From JANXYW01 sp031400455 (GTDB taxonomy: Bacteria > Chloroflexota > Dehalococcoidia > DSTF01 > JACRBR01): a DNA stretch of 64,000 nucleotides. Positions 8,337-17,013 of the stretch are shown one piece after another (the stretch's first letter is position 1; every line of letters begins with the position of its first letter). The stretch covers positions 1-64,000 of the forward strand of contig JANNPX010000014.1 of the NCBI GenBank assembly GCA_031400455.1, in the 5' to 3' direction. Position numbers and translations under genes: made by a program. The notes below the pieces were generated by a model. That model did not search any database. It had not been told where the DNA came from and was given only the letters and a program-made list of their open reading frames with translations.

Positions 8337-10035
8337 GCCGGGCGAGCAGTTCGCGCACGGCCGCCGTCGCATCGGTGAGCGGCACGACCTGCGCGTCCTT
8401 CACGGTGCGCCGCTTCACCTCCGCGCCGCCGTTCTCGATGCTGCGTGGGCTGACGGTGACGCGGACGGGCATGCCGAGCAGGTCGGCGTCGTTGAACTTC
8501 ACGCCCGCCGAGCCCTCTTCGCGATCGTCGTACAACACTTCCAGACCGGCGTCGACGAGTTGCTGGTACACCTGCTCGGCGCTCTCGCGCACACCCGGCT
8601 TGTCGAATCCGAGGCCGACGAGATGCACGTCGTACGGTGCCAGTTCCTCCGGCCAAATGATGCCGCGCTCGTCGTGGTTCGCCTCGATGGCGCCTGCGAA
8701 TACGCGGCCGACGCCGATGCCGTAGCAGCCCATAATGGCGGGCTTCAGCTCGCCGGCCTCGTCGGTGAACTGAGCCGAGAGCCGCTCCGTGTACACGGTA
8801 CCGAGCTTGAACACGTGCCCCATCTCCATACCGCGCTTCTCTTCCAGCGCTGTGGCGCAGTTCGGGCAAGCGGCTCCGGCCTGCGCGAGCGAGATGTCAG
8901 TGACGATGTCGGCGGTCCAGTCGCGTCCATGGTTGACATTGCGCAGATGCACGTCCGGCTTGTTCGCGCCCGCGATCAGGTTGTGCGACGTCAGCACGGT
9001 GTCGTCCGCGACGATCTTGATGCCGGTCAGCCCGACGGGCGATGCGGATCCGGCGACGAGCTTGTGCTTGCGCACGCCCTGCTCGTCGAGCAACGCGATC
9101 TCAACGACCTTGAGTGCGTTCCGCAGCTTCGCTTCGTTCACTTCCAGGTCGCCGCGGATTGCGACGAAGACTGGCTCGCCATTCGCTTCGTAGAAGACGG
9201 CCTTCAGCGTGCGCTCGTGCGGCACGTCCAGAAACTTCACCAGATCGTCGATCGTCTTCTGGCCGGGCGTGGAAACTTCTTCGAGCGGCAGCAACTCCTC
9301 GGATTCGGTCTCGCGCTTCTTGTGGTCGGCCTTCTCCGCATTCGCCGCATATCCACAACCCGGGCAAAGCAGGATCGTGTCCTCGCCGACTTCCGTCAGG
9401 AAGATGAACTCCTCGCTGTCCTTGCCGCCGATGGCGCCGGAGTCCGCCTGTACCGGGATCGCCGGCACGCCGCAGCGATCGAAGATGCGCGTGTACGCCG
9501 CGCGCGCCGCCTGGTAGCTCTCGTCCAGCGCCTCCCAACTCGCGTCAAAGCTGTAGGCGTCCTTCATGGTGAACTCGCGCACGCGCATCAGGCCGCCGCG
9601 CGGCCGCGCCTCGTCACGCGCTTTCGTCTGGATCTGGTAGACCATCAACGGCATGTCGCGGTAGCTCTGCACCTGTCGCTTGAACAGGTCGACCACGACC
9701 TCTTCGTGCGTCGGACCGATGACGTAGTCGCGTTCGCGGCGGTCCTTCAGGTGGAACAGCACGTCGCTCATCGTCTGCGCACGGCCCGAGGCTTCCCACA
9801 GCTCCGCCGGCTGCAGCGCCGGCATCACCACCTCTTGCCCGTTCGCGCGATCCATCTCCTCGCGGATGACCTGCTCGATCTTCCGCATCACGCGCTGCCC
9901 GACCGGGAGGTAGCTGTAGATCCCCGCCGCGAGCTGCTGCACGAGCCCGGCGCGCAGCATGAGTTGGTGGTTCGCAGTCTCGGCCTCAGCCGGCGCGTTC
10001 CGCAGCGTCTTCCCGAACAGTCGCGACATGCGCAT
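8329..10035 (-). CDS. proS: Prolyl-tRNA synthetase, bacterial type with editing insertion
   Basis: A 568-residue class II aminoacyl-tRNA synthetase that charges tRNA-Pro. The N-terminal part has the motif 1/2 region (LPVGQRVMRKIEQVIREEM, then FTMKDAYSFD). There is an editing (INS) insertion of about 180 residues between motifs 2 and 3, motif 3 is near GCYGIGVGRVFAG, and the C-terminal anticodon-binding domain follows. The length and the insertion match the bacterial ProS form. CPGCGY and CPNC pairs are present around the insertion. The start ATG at 10035 precedes RMSRLFGKTLR, the usual family beginning. The gene is followed by an overlapping APH-family kinase. Confidence 0.97.
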   Translation of the reverse strand: MRMSRLFGKTLRNAPAEAETANHQLMLRAGLVQQLAAGIYSYLPVGQRVMRKIEQVIREEMDRANGQEVVMPALQPAELWEASGRAQTMSDVLFHLKDRRERDYVIGPTHEEVVVDLFKRQVQSYRDMPLMVYQIQTKARDEARPRGGLMRVREFTMKDAYSFDASWEALDESYQAARAAYTRIFDRCGVPAIPVQADSGAIGGKDSEEFIFLTEVGEDTILLCPGCGYAANAEKADHKKRETESEELLPLEEVSTPGQKTIDDLVKFLDVPHERTLKAVFYEANGEPVFVAIRGDLEVNEAKLRNALKVVEIALLDEQGVRKHKLVAGSASPVGLTGIKIVADDTVLTSHNLIAGANKPDVHLRNVNHGRDWTADIVTDISLAQAGAACPNCATALEEKRGMEMGHVFKLGTVYTERLSAQFTDEAGELKPAIMGCYGIGVGRVFAGAIEANHDERGIIWPEELAPYDVHLVGLGFDKPGVRESAEQVYQQLVDAGLEVLYDDREEGSAGVKFNDADLLGMPVRVTVSPRSIENGGAEVKRRTVKDAQVVPLTDATAAVRELLARRD

Positions 10036-10195
10036 GGGGTTGATCCGTCTCCGTCAATGAGGTTGCTGTTGAGGACAAGCTTATCGGACGCGTTACCGCC
10101 GTAGCAGTTCGAAGCAGGGACGGGTCCCCATATGCGCGGGCCAGCATCGGCGCCGCGAGGTCGCAAAGCGTTGCTGGGTCGAGGGATGGCCGCGA

Positions 10196-10900
10196 CTACC
10201 GCCGCGACAGGCCACGAATCGCGTTCGCCGCCACGTTGATCAGCTCCACGGGCATCGACCAAGTGTCGTAGGTCCAGCCGCGGAACCGCCGGAACGCGTC
10301 GACGTCGATCGTGTAGCGGTTCCGCCGGCCCTCACGGTGGCGCACCACGATCGCCTCCGCCTCGAGCTGGCCGAGGATGCTCATCACGGCGCGTTCCGTG
10401 ATCTTCGTCAGAACCGCCAGTTCGCGCACCGTCATCGTCGGCGCGGCCGCAATCGCCCCCAGCATCGTCAAATGGTTGGTGAAGAATCCCCATGACCCGA
10501 CGCGCGGCCCGCGATCCTCCGCGCTCGGCAGTGCGCGCTTACGACTCGCCGCACGACCCTCGGGCGAGATGGAAATAAGCGCGCGCACGACGGCCTCGAC
10601 GGCAGCGTTGATCTGGCCGTCTCCTCCCGCCATGCCGATCAGCCGTTCGAAACGCACAACGTATGTCGTGCGCCGACCCGAGCGGTGCCGTTCGACGAGC
10701 CGCTCATCATCAAGGTCGCGCAGGATGGAAAGCGATGCTCGCTCGGTGAGGCCCACGCCGGTGGCGATTGAGCGCACAGTGGATTCGGGATGTTGCGTGA
10801 TGAAGATGAGCACGACCGGGTGGTTGGGCAGGAACCCCCACGTTGGACGCGGTGTGCTTGACGGTGTTCCGACCTTGCCGCTTGCGGCCTCTGCCGTCAC
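10196..10900 (-). CDS. Regulator with two winged-helix domains (paralog A)
   Basis: A 234-residue protein built from two copies of one winged-helix unit. The first copy is at about residues 21-90 (WGFLPNHPVVL, then TVRSIATGVGLTERASLSIL, then a basic wing GRRTTY). The second is at about 133-205 (WGFFTNHLTML, TVRELAVLTKITERAVMSIL, GRRNRY), followed by RFRGWTYDTW and a C-terminal helix. The pattern resembles MarR/ArsR-like DNA-binding proteins, and the duplication implies a pseudo-dimer in one chain. It lies 34 bases after a close paralog with the same plan. Start is GTG 10900. No ligand pocket or metal site is apparent. Confidence 0.85.
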   Translation of the reverse strand: MTAEAASGKVGTPSSTPRPTWGFLPNHPVVLIFITQHPESTVRSIATGVGLTERASLSILRDLDDERLVERHRSGRRTTYVVRFERLIGMAGGDGQINAAVEAVVRALISISPEGRAASRKRALPSAEDRGPRVGSWGFFTNHLTMLGAIAAAPTMTVRELAVLTKITERAVMSILGQLEAEAIVVRHREGRRNRYTIDVDAFRRFRGWTYDTWSMPVELINVAANAIRGLSRR

Positions 10901-10934
10901 GTCAGGCCCTCAATCCTTGATGCCCGGCGATGGC

Positions 10935-11669
10935 TCAGCCGGGACGTTTCGCCAGCATCTCGATGCCCTTCGCCGCCACATCGACAAGCGGCCGCGGTAT
11001 CTCCCAGGTGTCGAACGTCCAGCCACGGAACTGGCTAAATGCCTCGAAGTCGATGGTGTGTGTGTTCCGCCGGCCGCAGCGCACCGTCCCGATGATCGCC
11101 TCGGCTCGCAGCTGGTTCAGGATCGCGACCGCCGCCCGCTCGGTGATCTGCGCCTGCAAGGCGAGCTCGCGCACCGTCCGCTCTCCGTCTCCCGCCACGG
11201 CGAGCAGGATGGATAGGTGATTCGTGAAGAATGCCCACGTGCCGACCCGCGCCTCGCTGTCCTCGTCAGAGTCCGCCGGTGGCGGCTCGTGTCCCGCCGA
11301 TGTCCCCTGCGCCTGTGCCGCATCGAAAAGCGTCTTGATCACGACATCGACGAACAGCCGCGGCGTGACGGGGTTGGGCGCGTCGCGATCGCCCCGCGGC
11401 ATCGACATCAGCCGGTGGAAATCGACCGAGTAGGTGTTGCGCCGTCCGTTCCGGGTTCGGCGCACGATGCGCTCGTCGTCCAGATCGCGCAGAATCGAGA
11501 GAGCCGCTCGTTCGGTGATACCAACATCCGCTGCGATCGTGCGTACCGTCGAATCCGGCCGCAGAGCCACATACGCCAGTACAATGGCGTAGTTCGTCAA
11601 GAAACTCCACGACGGATGCCGCGCATCACCCCCGTGGAGTTCGGACACGAGGGCGGTGGAACTGGTCAT
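10935..11669 (-). CDS. Regulator with two winged-helix domains (paralog B)
   Basis: A 244-residue paralog of the downstream gene, with the same two-copy layout. Copy one (about 17-90) has WSFLTNYAIVL, TVRTIAADVGITERAALSIL and GRRNTY. Copy two (about 142-215) has WAFFTNHLSIL, TVRELALQAQITERAAVAIL and GRRNTH, followed by QFRGWTFDTW. The near-identical closing motif in both proteins shows they arose by tandem gene duplication after the internal duplication. It is divergent from acnA across about 200 bases that could hold shared control sites, so autoregulation or control of acnA is possible but untested. Confidence 0.85.
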   Translation of the reverse strand: MTSSTALVSELHGGDARHPSWSFLTNYAIVLAYVALRPDSTVRTIAADVGITERAALSILRDLDDERIVRRTRNGRRNTYSVDFHRLMSMPRGDRDAPNPVTPRLFVDVVIKTLFDAAQAQGTSAGHEPPPADSDEDSEARVGTWAFFTNHLSILLAVAGDGERTVRELALQAQITERAAVAILNQLRAEAIIGTVRCGRRNTHTIDFEAFSQFRGWTFDTWEIPRPLVDVAAKGIEMLAKRPG

Positions 11670-11836
11670 CGGTGAACCCTATTGCGTGAATTACCTAACC
11701 TGTTATTGTCTTCACCCATAGCCATGATGCCGCAACCGGACCAGCTTTTCAACCCCCCAATTTCGCCCACTTCGCGATCTCGCCGTGAAGCTACATAACG
11801 TGTCTTTCCCGGGCCGCGCCTAAGGCCGGGTCGCCC

Positions 11837-11842
11837 TACAAT
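11837..11842 (+). promoter_or_regulatory. Possible -10 element for acnA
   Basis: TACAAT lies 24 bases before the acnA ATG and would give a very short leader carrying the ribosome-binding site AGGAAGGGAG. No convincing -35 is seen at the usual spacing, so this is tentative. Confidence 0.35.
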
Positions 11843-11866
11843 AAGGTCGCAGGAAGGGAGCCCGTC

Positions 11867-14641
11867 ATGGCCGGACCGATGGACAGCTACCGCAGCCGCG
11901 CTCCCCTTAGTGTTGGCGCTCGCAGCGTCGATATCTATCGCCTCGATGCGCTCGAGAAGGCCGGGATCGGGCACCCGACGCGTTTGCCGTTCTCGCTCAA
12001 AATCCTGCTCGAGAACCTGCTCCGGAACGAGGACGGACGGTCCGTTACCAAGGACGATGTCGCCGCACTGGCAGGCTGGGACCCGAATACGCCATCGGAT
12101 CGGGAGGTCCAGTTCCGGCCGGGCCGCGTGCTTATGCAGGACTTCACCGGCGTCCCGTGTGTCGTCGACCTGGCAGCCATGCGCGACGCTATCCGCGACC
12201 TCGGCGGCGATCCGCGGCGCATCAACCCTCTCCAACAGTCCGACCTCGTGATCGACCACTCCGTGCAGGTCGATCAGTTCGGAACCGCCGGCGCGTTCGC
12301 CTTCAACGCAGGCCTAGAGATGGAACGCAACCGCGAGCGCTACCAGTTCCTGCGCTGGGGGCAGGAGGCGTTTGACAACTTCCGCGTCGTGCCGCCCGAC
12401 ACCGGCATCGTCCACCAGGTGAACCTCGAGTACCTCGCCAGTGTCGTCGTCGAGAAGCAGGAGGACGGCGCTACGGTCGCGTATCCCGACACGCTCGTCG
12501 GCACGGATTCGCACACCACCATGATCAACGGACTCAGCGTTCTTGGCTGGGGCGTCGGCGGCATCGAAGCGGAGGCCGCGATGCTCGGCCAGCCGATGCC
12601 GATGGTGACGCCGGATGTCGTCGGCTTCAAACTCACGGGCGCTCTGCGAGAAGGCACAACCGCTACCGACCTGGTGCTCGTCGTGACGCAGATGCTGCGC
12701 GCGCACGGCGTCGTTGGCAAGTTCGTCGAGTTCTACGGCAGTGGGCTCTCGTCGCTGCCCCTGCCCGACCGCGCGACGATCGCCAACATGGCGCCGGAGT
12801 ATGGCGCGACGATCGGATTCTTCCCGTGCGATGCCGAGACGCTGGCGTACATGCGGTTCACCGGCCGTCCGGAGCCGCTGGTGCGTCTCGTCGAGGCGTA
12901 CACGCAGGCGCAGGGTCTCTTCCGCACCGATGCCACGCCCGAACCACTCTTCACCAGCACGCTGCACCTCGACCTCGACGATGTTGAATCGAGCATCGCC
13001 GGTCCGAAGCGCCCGCAGGACCGCGTGCGCGTCGCCGATGCGAAGCGCGAGTGGCGCAAGAGCCTCGCGTCCATGATCGACGGACAGGCGCCGAACGTCG
13101 ATGCGGAGCGGCTGAGCGCATGGGTCGCCGAGGGTGGCGCCACGGGCGAGTCGGCCGCGAGTCCGTTCGAGCCCGTCTCGTGCACGGACGGGGCGCAGTC
13201 GTTCGACATCACGCACGGATCCGTCGTGATCGCAGCGATCACGTCCTGCACGAACACGTCGAATCCACGCGTGATGATCGCCGCCGGACTGCTCGCGAAG
13301 AACGCCGTCGAGCGCGGCCTGAAGTCGAAGCCGTGGGTGAAGACCAGCCTCGCACCCGGATCCAAAGTCGTCACGGACTATCTGGACGAAGCAGGACTGA
13401 CGCAGTATCTCGAAGCGCTTGGCTTCTATCTCGTCGGCTACGGCTGTACGACCTGCATCGGCAACTCCGGCCCACTCCCCCCCCACATCTCGGATGCGAT
13501 ACGCGAAGGCAATCTCGTCGCAGCCTCGGTTGTGTCAGGTAACCGGAACTTCGAGGGACGGATCCAGCAGGAGATCAAGGCGAACTACCTGGCATCGCCG
13601 CCGCTCGTCGTCGCGTACGCCCTTGCTGGCACGATGGACATCGACCTGCACGGCGAACCGCTCGGTGTCGGCAAGAGTGGCGCCCCGGTGTACCTCAGCG
13701 ACGTCTGGCCAACGCAGGCCCAGGTCGAAGCGGCCGTGCGCAATGCAGTGAAGTCCGAAATGTTCCAGGAGAAATATCGCTACGTCTTCGAAGGCGAGGA
13801 CACCTGGCGCAACCTCGATATCCCGCAGGGCGAACGCTACGAGTGGGATCCAGACTCGACCTACATCAAGCGGCCGCCGTACTTCGACGGCATGCCCGTC
13901 GAGCCGCCTCCGTCCGCTGACGTGCGTGGCGCGCGCGTGCTCGCGTTGCTCGGTGACTCGGTGACGACCGATCACATCTCGCCCGCTGGAACGATCCCGA
14001 AGAATACACCTGCGGGCAAGTACCTGATGCAGCTCGAGGTCGCGCCCGAAGACTTCAACTCGTACGGGACGCGCCGCGGCAATCACGAGGTGATGGTGCG
14101 CGGCACCTTCGCGAATATTCGCCTGCGCAACCTGTTGGCGCCCGGCACGGAGGGCGGCTTTACGAAGCATCTGCCGGATGGCAAAGAGATGTACATCTTC
14201 GACGCGTCGGAGAAGTACCGCGACGAAGGTGTGCCGCTGATTATCATCGCCGGCGCCGAGTACGGCACCGGCTCATCACGCGACTGGGCGGCGAAAGGCA
14301 CGGCGTTGCTTGGCGTGCGCGCCGTCATCGCCAAGAGCTACGAGCGCATCCACCGCAGCAACCTCATCGGCATGGGCGTGCTGCCGCTGCAGTTCGAGCC
14401 TGGAGAGGACCGCGAGACGCTCGGCCTCACCGGCGCCGAGCGCTACGACGTCGAGGGCATCACCGGCGGCGTGACACCGGGCAAGCGCCTGACAGTGCGC
14501 GTCCGCTCGGACGATGGCGGCCGGGCCGCTGCCGAGAAGACGTTCACCGCCATCTGCCGCATCGATACCCCAGTCGAGGTCGACTACTACAACCACGGCG
14601 GCATCCTGCCGTTTGTCTTGCGCCAGTTGGTGAAGGCGTAG
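11867..14641 (+). CDS. acnA: Aconitate hydratase, AcnA type
   Basis: A 924-residue aconitase that interconverts citrate and isocitrate in the TCA cycle. The three 4Fe-4S ligands are Cys461 in SCTNTS and Cys527/Cys530 in GCTTCIGNSG. The spacing of 66 and 3 matches AcnA/IRP-type aconitases. The swivel domain is C-terminal (DSVTTDHISPAGTI, then GAEYGTGSSRDWAAKG with the substrate-binding Ser/Arg). The length is normal for AcnA. Start is ATG 11867, six bases after AGGAAGGGAG. It is monocistronic, divergent from the double winged-helix regulators and convergent with a methyltransferase. Confidence 0.97.
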   Translation: MAGPMDSYRSRAPLSVGARSVDIYRLDALEKAGIGHPTRLPFSLKILLENLLRNEDGRSVTKDDVAALAGWDPNTPSDREVQFRPGRVLMQDFTGVPCVVDLAAMRDAIRDLGGDPRRINPLQQSDLVIDHSVQVDQFGTAGAFAFNAGLEMERNRERYQFLRWGQEAFDNFRVVPPDTGIVHQVNLEYLASVVVEKQEDGATVAYPDTLVGTDSHTTMINGLSVLGWGVGGIEAEAAMLGQPMPMVTPDVVGFKLTGALREGTTATDLVLVVTQMLRAHGVVGKFVEFYGSGLSSLPLPDRATIANMAPEYGATIGFFPCDAETLAYMRFTGRPEPLVRLVEAYTQAQGLFRTDATPEPLFTSTLHLDLDDVESSIAGPKRPQDRVRVADAKREWRKSLASMIDGQAPNVDAERLSAWVAEGGATGESAASPFEPVSCTDGAQSFDITHGSVVIAAITSCTNTSNPRVMIAAGLLAKNAVERGLKSKPWVKTSLAPGSKVVTDYLDEAGLTQYLEALGFYLVGYGCTTCIGNSGPLPPHISDAIREGNLVAASVVSGNRNFEGRIQQEIKANYLASPPLVVAYALAGTMDIDLHGEPLGVGKSGAPVYLSDVWPTQAQVEAAVRNAVKSEMFQEKYRYVFEGEDTWRNLDIPQGERYEWDPDSTYIKRPPYFDGMPVEPPPSADVRGARVLALLGDSVTTDHISPAGTIPKNTPAGKYLMQLEVAPEDFNSYGTRRGNHEVMVRGTFANIRLRNLLAPGTEGGFTKHLPDGKEMYIFDASEKYRDEGVPLIIIAGAEYGTGSSRDWAAKGTALLGVRAVIAKSYERIHRSNLIGMGVLPLQFEPGEDRETLGLTGAERYDVEGITGGVTPGKRLTVRVRSDDGGRAAAEKTFTAICRIDTPVEVDYYNHGGILPFVLRQLVKA

Positions 14642-14656
14642 GGTGGCGGGAGTTCG

Positions 14657-15493
14657 TCACTCCACCCACGCCACCGCCTCACACCAGAACGTCGCGCGAA
14701 ACGCGCCGGGGTTCGCGCCCCACGCGCGCCATGCATCCGCCATCGCCGCCAGCTCGTCGCGCGTTGCGAGACCGAGCGCGACGGCGTGATCGATCAGCGG
14801 CGGTGATTCGAGATAGCGCGCCTGCCACTCGCCGGCCAGTCGCGTCGCGTCCGCCGTGCCCTCGTATGTTGCGGTTGCCGAACCGATCGTGCGAGCGAAG
14901 CCGGCGTCGTGCAGCAGTTCGCGCAGGCGCTTGCCGACGCGCGGATCGCCCGGGTTGCCCTGTGCTCGCAGCGACGCCAGCAGCTCGAACGAGCGATCGA
15001 TGATCGGTGTGCGCGGATGCAGCACGATGCCGTCGTGATCCGCGTCGGCTATGCCGATGACCCCGCCCGGTCGCAGCACGCGCCGCAGTTCGCGTAGCGC
15101 GGCGAGCGGATCGGCGAGATGCTGCAGCACGGCGTGACAGAACGCCGCGTCGAACGACGCATCCTCGAACGGCAGCGCGTACACGTCGCCGACGTCGAAG
15201 CGTACGTTCGTGACGCCGCGCTCCGCGGCGAGCGAGCGCGCTGCCTCGATGGCGTCAACACTGACGTCGATGCCGAACGCTTCGGCCGGGGTGATCGCTT
15301 CGGCAAGTCCGACGGTGATGCTGCCGGGGCCGCATCCGACATCGAGCAGGCGCATGCCCGGTTCCAGGTGCGGCAGCAGGAACGCTGCATTGCGCGCGGC
15401 GGTGCGCCGTGCGTGCGCAGGCGAATGCGCGGGCCGCAGCCAACGCTCGAAAGCTTCACCGGTCTTCTGTACGTCGAGATTCTTCGATTCCAT
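14657..15493 (-). CDS. Class I SAM-dependent methyltransferase
   Basis: A 278-residue methyltransferase of the UbiE/Methyltransf_11 type. Motif I is LLDVGCGPGSIT (about 49-60), the acidic residue after strand 2 is in FGIDVS, motif II is near DVGDVYALPF, and motif III is RVLRPGGVIGIAD. The substrate is unknown. The C-terminal third (about 190-278) carries aromatic residues likely to form the acceptor site. The start at ATG 15493 has AGGAG about eight bases upstream. The leader upstream (15494-15680) contains a possible structured element. Confidence 0.9.
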   Translation of the reverse strand: MESKNLDVQKTGEAFERWLRPAHSPAHARRTAARNAAFLLPHLEPGMRLLDVGCGPGSITVGLAEAITPAEAFGIDVSVDAIEAARSLAAERGVTNVRFDVGDVYALPFEDASFDAAFCHAVLQHLADPLAALRELRRVLRPGGVIGIADADHDGIVLHPRTPIIDRSFELLASLRAQGNPGDPRVGKRLRELLHDAGFARTIGSATATYEGTADATRLAGEWQARYLESPPLIDHAVALGLATRDELAAMADAWRAWGANPGAFRATFWCEAVAWVE

Positions 15494-15800
15494 GATCAGT
15501 CAACTCCTGGCTAAGAAATGAAAACGCCGCGAGCACATGCGCCCACGGCCGCCAGGTTGCCCGAACGATCGAAGCTAGGGGAGGCCCGAGGTGCGCGCGT
15601 GATCGAAAGACACATCGAGCCTTGCTTTCCAGCTCACCGGCACCTCCCTTCCGTGTGATGCGCGCCGTCCAAGCGGCACAGCCACGAGCGCATTCTAGCA
15701 GCAGATGCTCGCGCCGCGCACCAACTTTCGTGCCCCTTCGCCTCCTTCGTGGTTAAATCAGCGCACCGACGATCAGGGACCAACCGACGAGGAGACCACA
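15494..15800. other. Noncoding gap with a possible structured leader
   Basis: This 307-base gap separates the divergent methyltransferase and LLM oxidoreductase genes. Around 15589-15652 it has complementary arms GAGGTGC and GCACCTC, about 50 bases apart, enclosing smaller pairings (GAGC/GCTC). Competing GGGAGG/CCTCCC pairings are also possible. It could be the leader of either gene. I could not match it to a known riboswitch class. No gene is seen. Confidence 0.35.
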
Positions 15801-16856
15801 ATGAAGACCGCCATCGGCTTCAACATGACCGGCAACGAGGACTGGGACGAGCTCTCGACGTACGCGATCGAGGCGGAGCGCATGGGCGTCGGATACGCGT
15901 GGTCTGCCGAATCGTGGGGGCACGATGCCGTCACGCCGCTCGCGTACCTCGCCGCGAAGACGCTGACGCTGAAACTCGGCGCGGGCATCATGCAGGCCGT
16001 CGCGCGCACGCCCGCCAACCTTGCGATGACGGCGATGACGCTGGAGTCGATGTCGGGCGGGCGCTTCATCCTCGGCCTCGGCGCCAGCGGACCGCAAGTG
16101 GTCGAGGGATGGCACGGCGTGCCGTTCCGCAAGCCGATCCAGCGCATCCGCGAGCTAATCGAGATCGTGCGCATCGTCTCGGCAGGCGAGCGGCTGATCT
16201 ACGACGGCCAGATCTATCACCTGCCGCTGCCTGGCGGCGAAGGGAAGGCGCTGAAGTCCGGCGCGCAGCCGCAACCGAACATTCCGATCTACCTCGCGAC
16301 GCTGAGCCCCAAGAGCCTCGAGCTCACCGGCGAGATGGCTGACGGCTGGCTCGGCACGTCGTTCATCCCGGAGCAGGCCGAGGAGGTGTTCTTCAAGCAC
16401 ATGCGCGCCGGCGCCGCGAAGAGCGGTCGCGCGTTCTCGGAGATCGACATCCAGGCAGGCGGTGCGGTCGCGTTTTCGGATGACGTGGATAAGCTCGTCG
16501 CTCGCAACCGGCCGGGCATCGCCTTCACGCTCGGCGCGATGGGATCGAAGGATCACAACTTCTACAACGCGGCGTTCCGCCGCGCCGGTTACGAGGAGGA
16601 GGGCATCGCCGTCCAGCGCCTCTGGATCGAAGGTAAGCGCAAAGAGGCCGCTGACCTGGTGCCCGACGAGATGGTGCTCGCAGTCAACATGCTGGGCACG
16701 GAAGCGATGGTCCGTGACCGCATCCGCGCCTACCGCGACGCCGGCGTCACGACGTTGCGCATCCACCCCGAAGGGCGCACGCTCGACGAGCGGCTGGAGA
16801 CGCTCGGTCGCGCGGTCGATCTCGTACGGTCGGTGGCGGCGGAAAAGGTAGCTTGA
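15801..16856 (+). CDS. LLM class (F420-dependent type) flavin oxidoreductase 1
   Basis: A 351-residue luciferase-like monooxygenase-fold protein. It begins MKTAIGFNMTG and has the typical core: AWSAESWGHDAVTPLAYLAAKT, LGAGIMQAVARTPANLAM, SGGRFILGLGASGPQVVEGWHG and RELIEIVR. Most similar enzymes use coenzyme F420 rather than FMN, but the cofactor is inferred. The start was set at ATG 15801, with GGAG six bases upstream. The frame is open for 32 more codons without family similarity. It shares the GLG(S/A)SG and GWHG/HWHG motifs with the LLM gene at 23053 and is more distant from the one at 19833. The substrate is unknown. Confidence 0.9.
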   Translation: MKTAIGFNMTGNEDWDELSTYAIEAERMGVGYAWSAESWGHDAVTPLAYLAAKTLTLKLGAGIMQAVARTPANLAMTAMTLESMSGGRFILGLGASGPQVVEGWHGVPFRKPIQRIRELIEIVRIVSAGERLIYDGQIYHLPLPGGEGKALKSGAQPQPNIPIYLATLSPKSLELTGEMADGWLGTSFIPEQAEEVFFKHMRAGAAKSGRAFSEIDIQAGGAVAFSDDVDKLVARNRPGIAFTLGAMGSKDHNFYNAAFRRAGYEEEGIAVQRLWIEGKRKEAADLVPDEMVLAVNMLGTEAMVRDRIRAYRDAGVTTLRIHPEGRTLDERLETLGRAVDLVRSVAAEKVA

Positions 16857-16894
16857 GCCTTCCGTGTTCGATCGGACAACAGCGCCCGTCCCAC

Positions 16895-16963
16895 TGTCAT
16901 GCAGAGCGTAGCGAAGCATCTTTCCCGATCGGAGAAGATCCTTCGGCTACGCTCAGGATGGCA
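16895..16963. repeat. Imperfect inverted repeat of a dispersed family
   Basis: Two arms (16895-16921 and 16936-16963) carry related sequences around GAGCGTAGCGAAGCATCT and its imperfect complement AGATCCTTCGGCTACGCTC, separated by 14 bases. A half copy occurs at 60020-60046. The pattern recalls dispersed palindromes seen between genes in many GC-rich bacteria. It sits between convergent genes, where it could also act as a transcription stop. Confidence 0.6.
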
Positions 16964-17013
16964 CGTCTGGAGTGCTCTCTCCTGGACGGATATCCCGGCG
17001 ACGGTCGTCGCCG

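Noticed and set aside
8290..10104. 604-codon plus-strand frame over proS
   Set aside because: It is a shadow of prolyl-tRNA synthetase, whose motifs are all present on the minus strand.
12314..13486. 390-codon minus-strand frame inside acnA
   Set aside because: It is a codon shadow in high-GC DNA; aconitase cluster ligands are on the plus strand.
15589..15652. SAM, SAH or TPP riboswitch
   Set aside because: Short matches such as AGGCTCG and GGGCAACC occur, but the full consensus order is missing.
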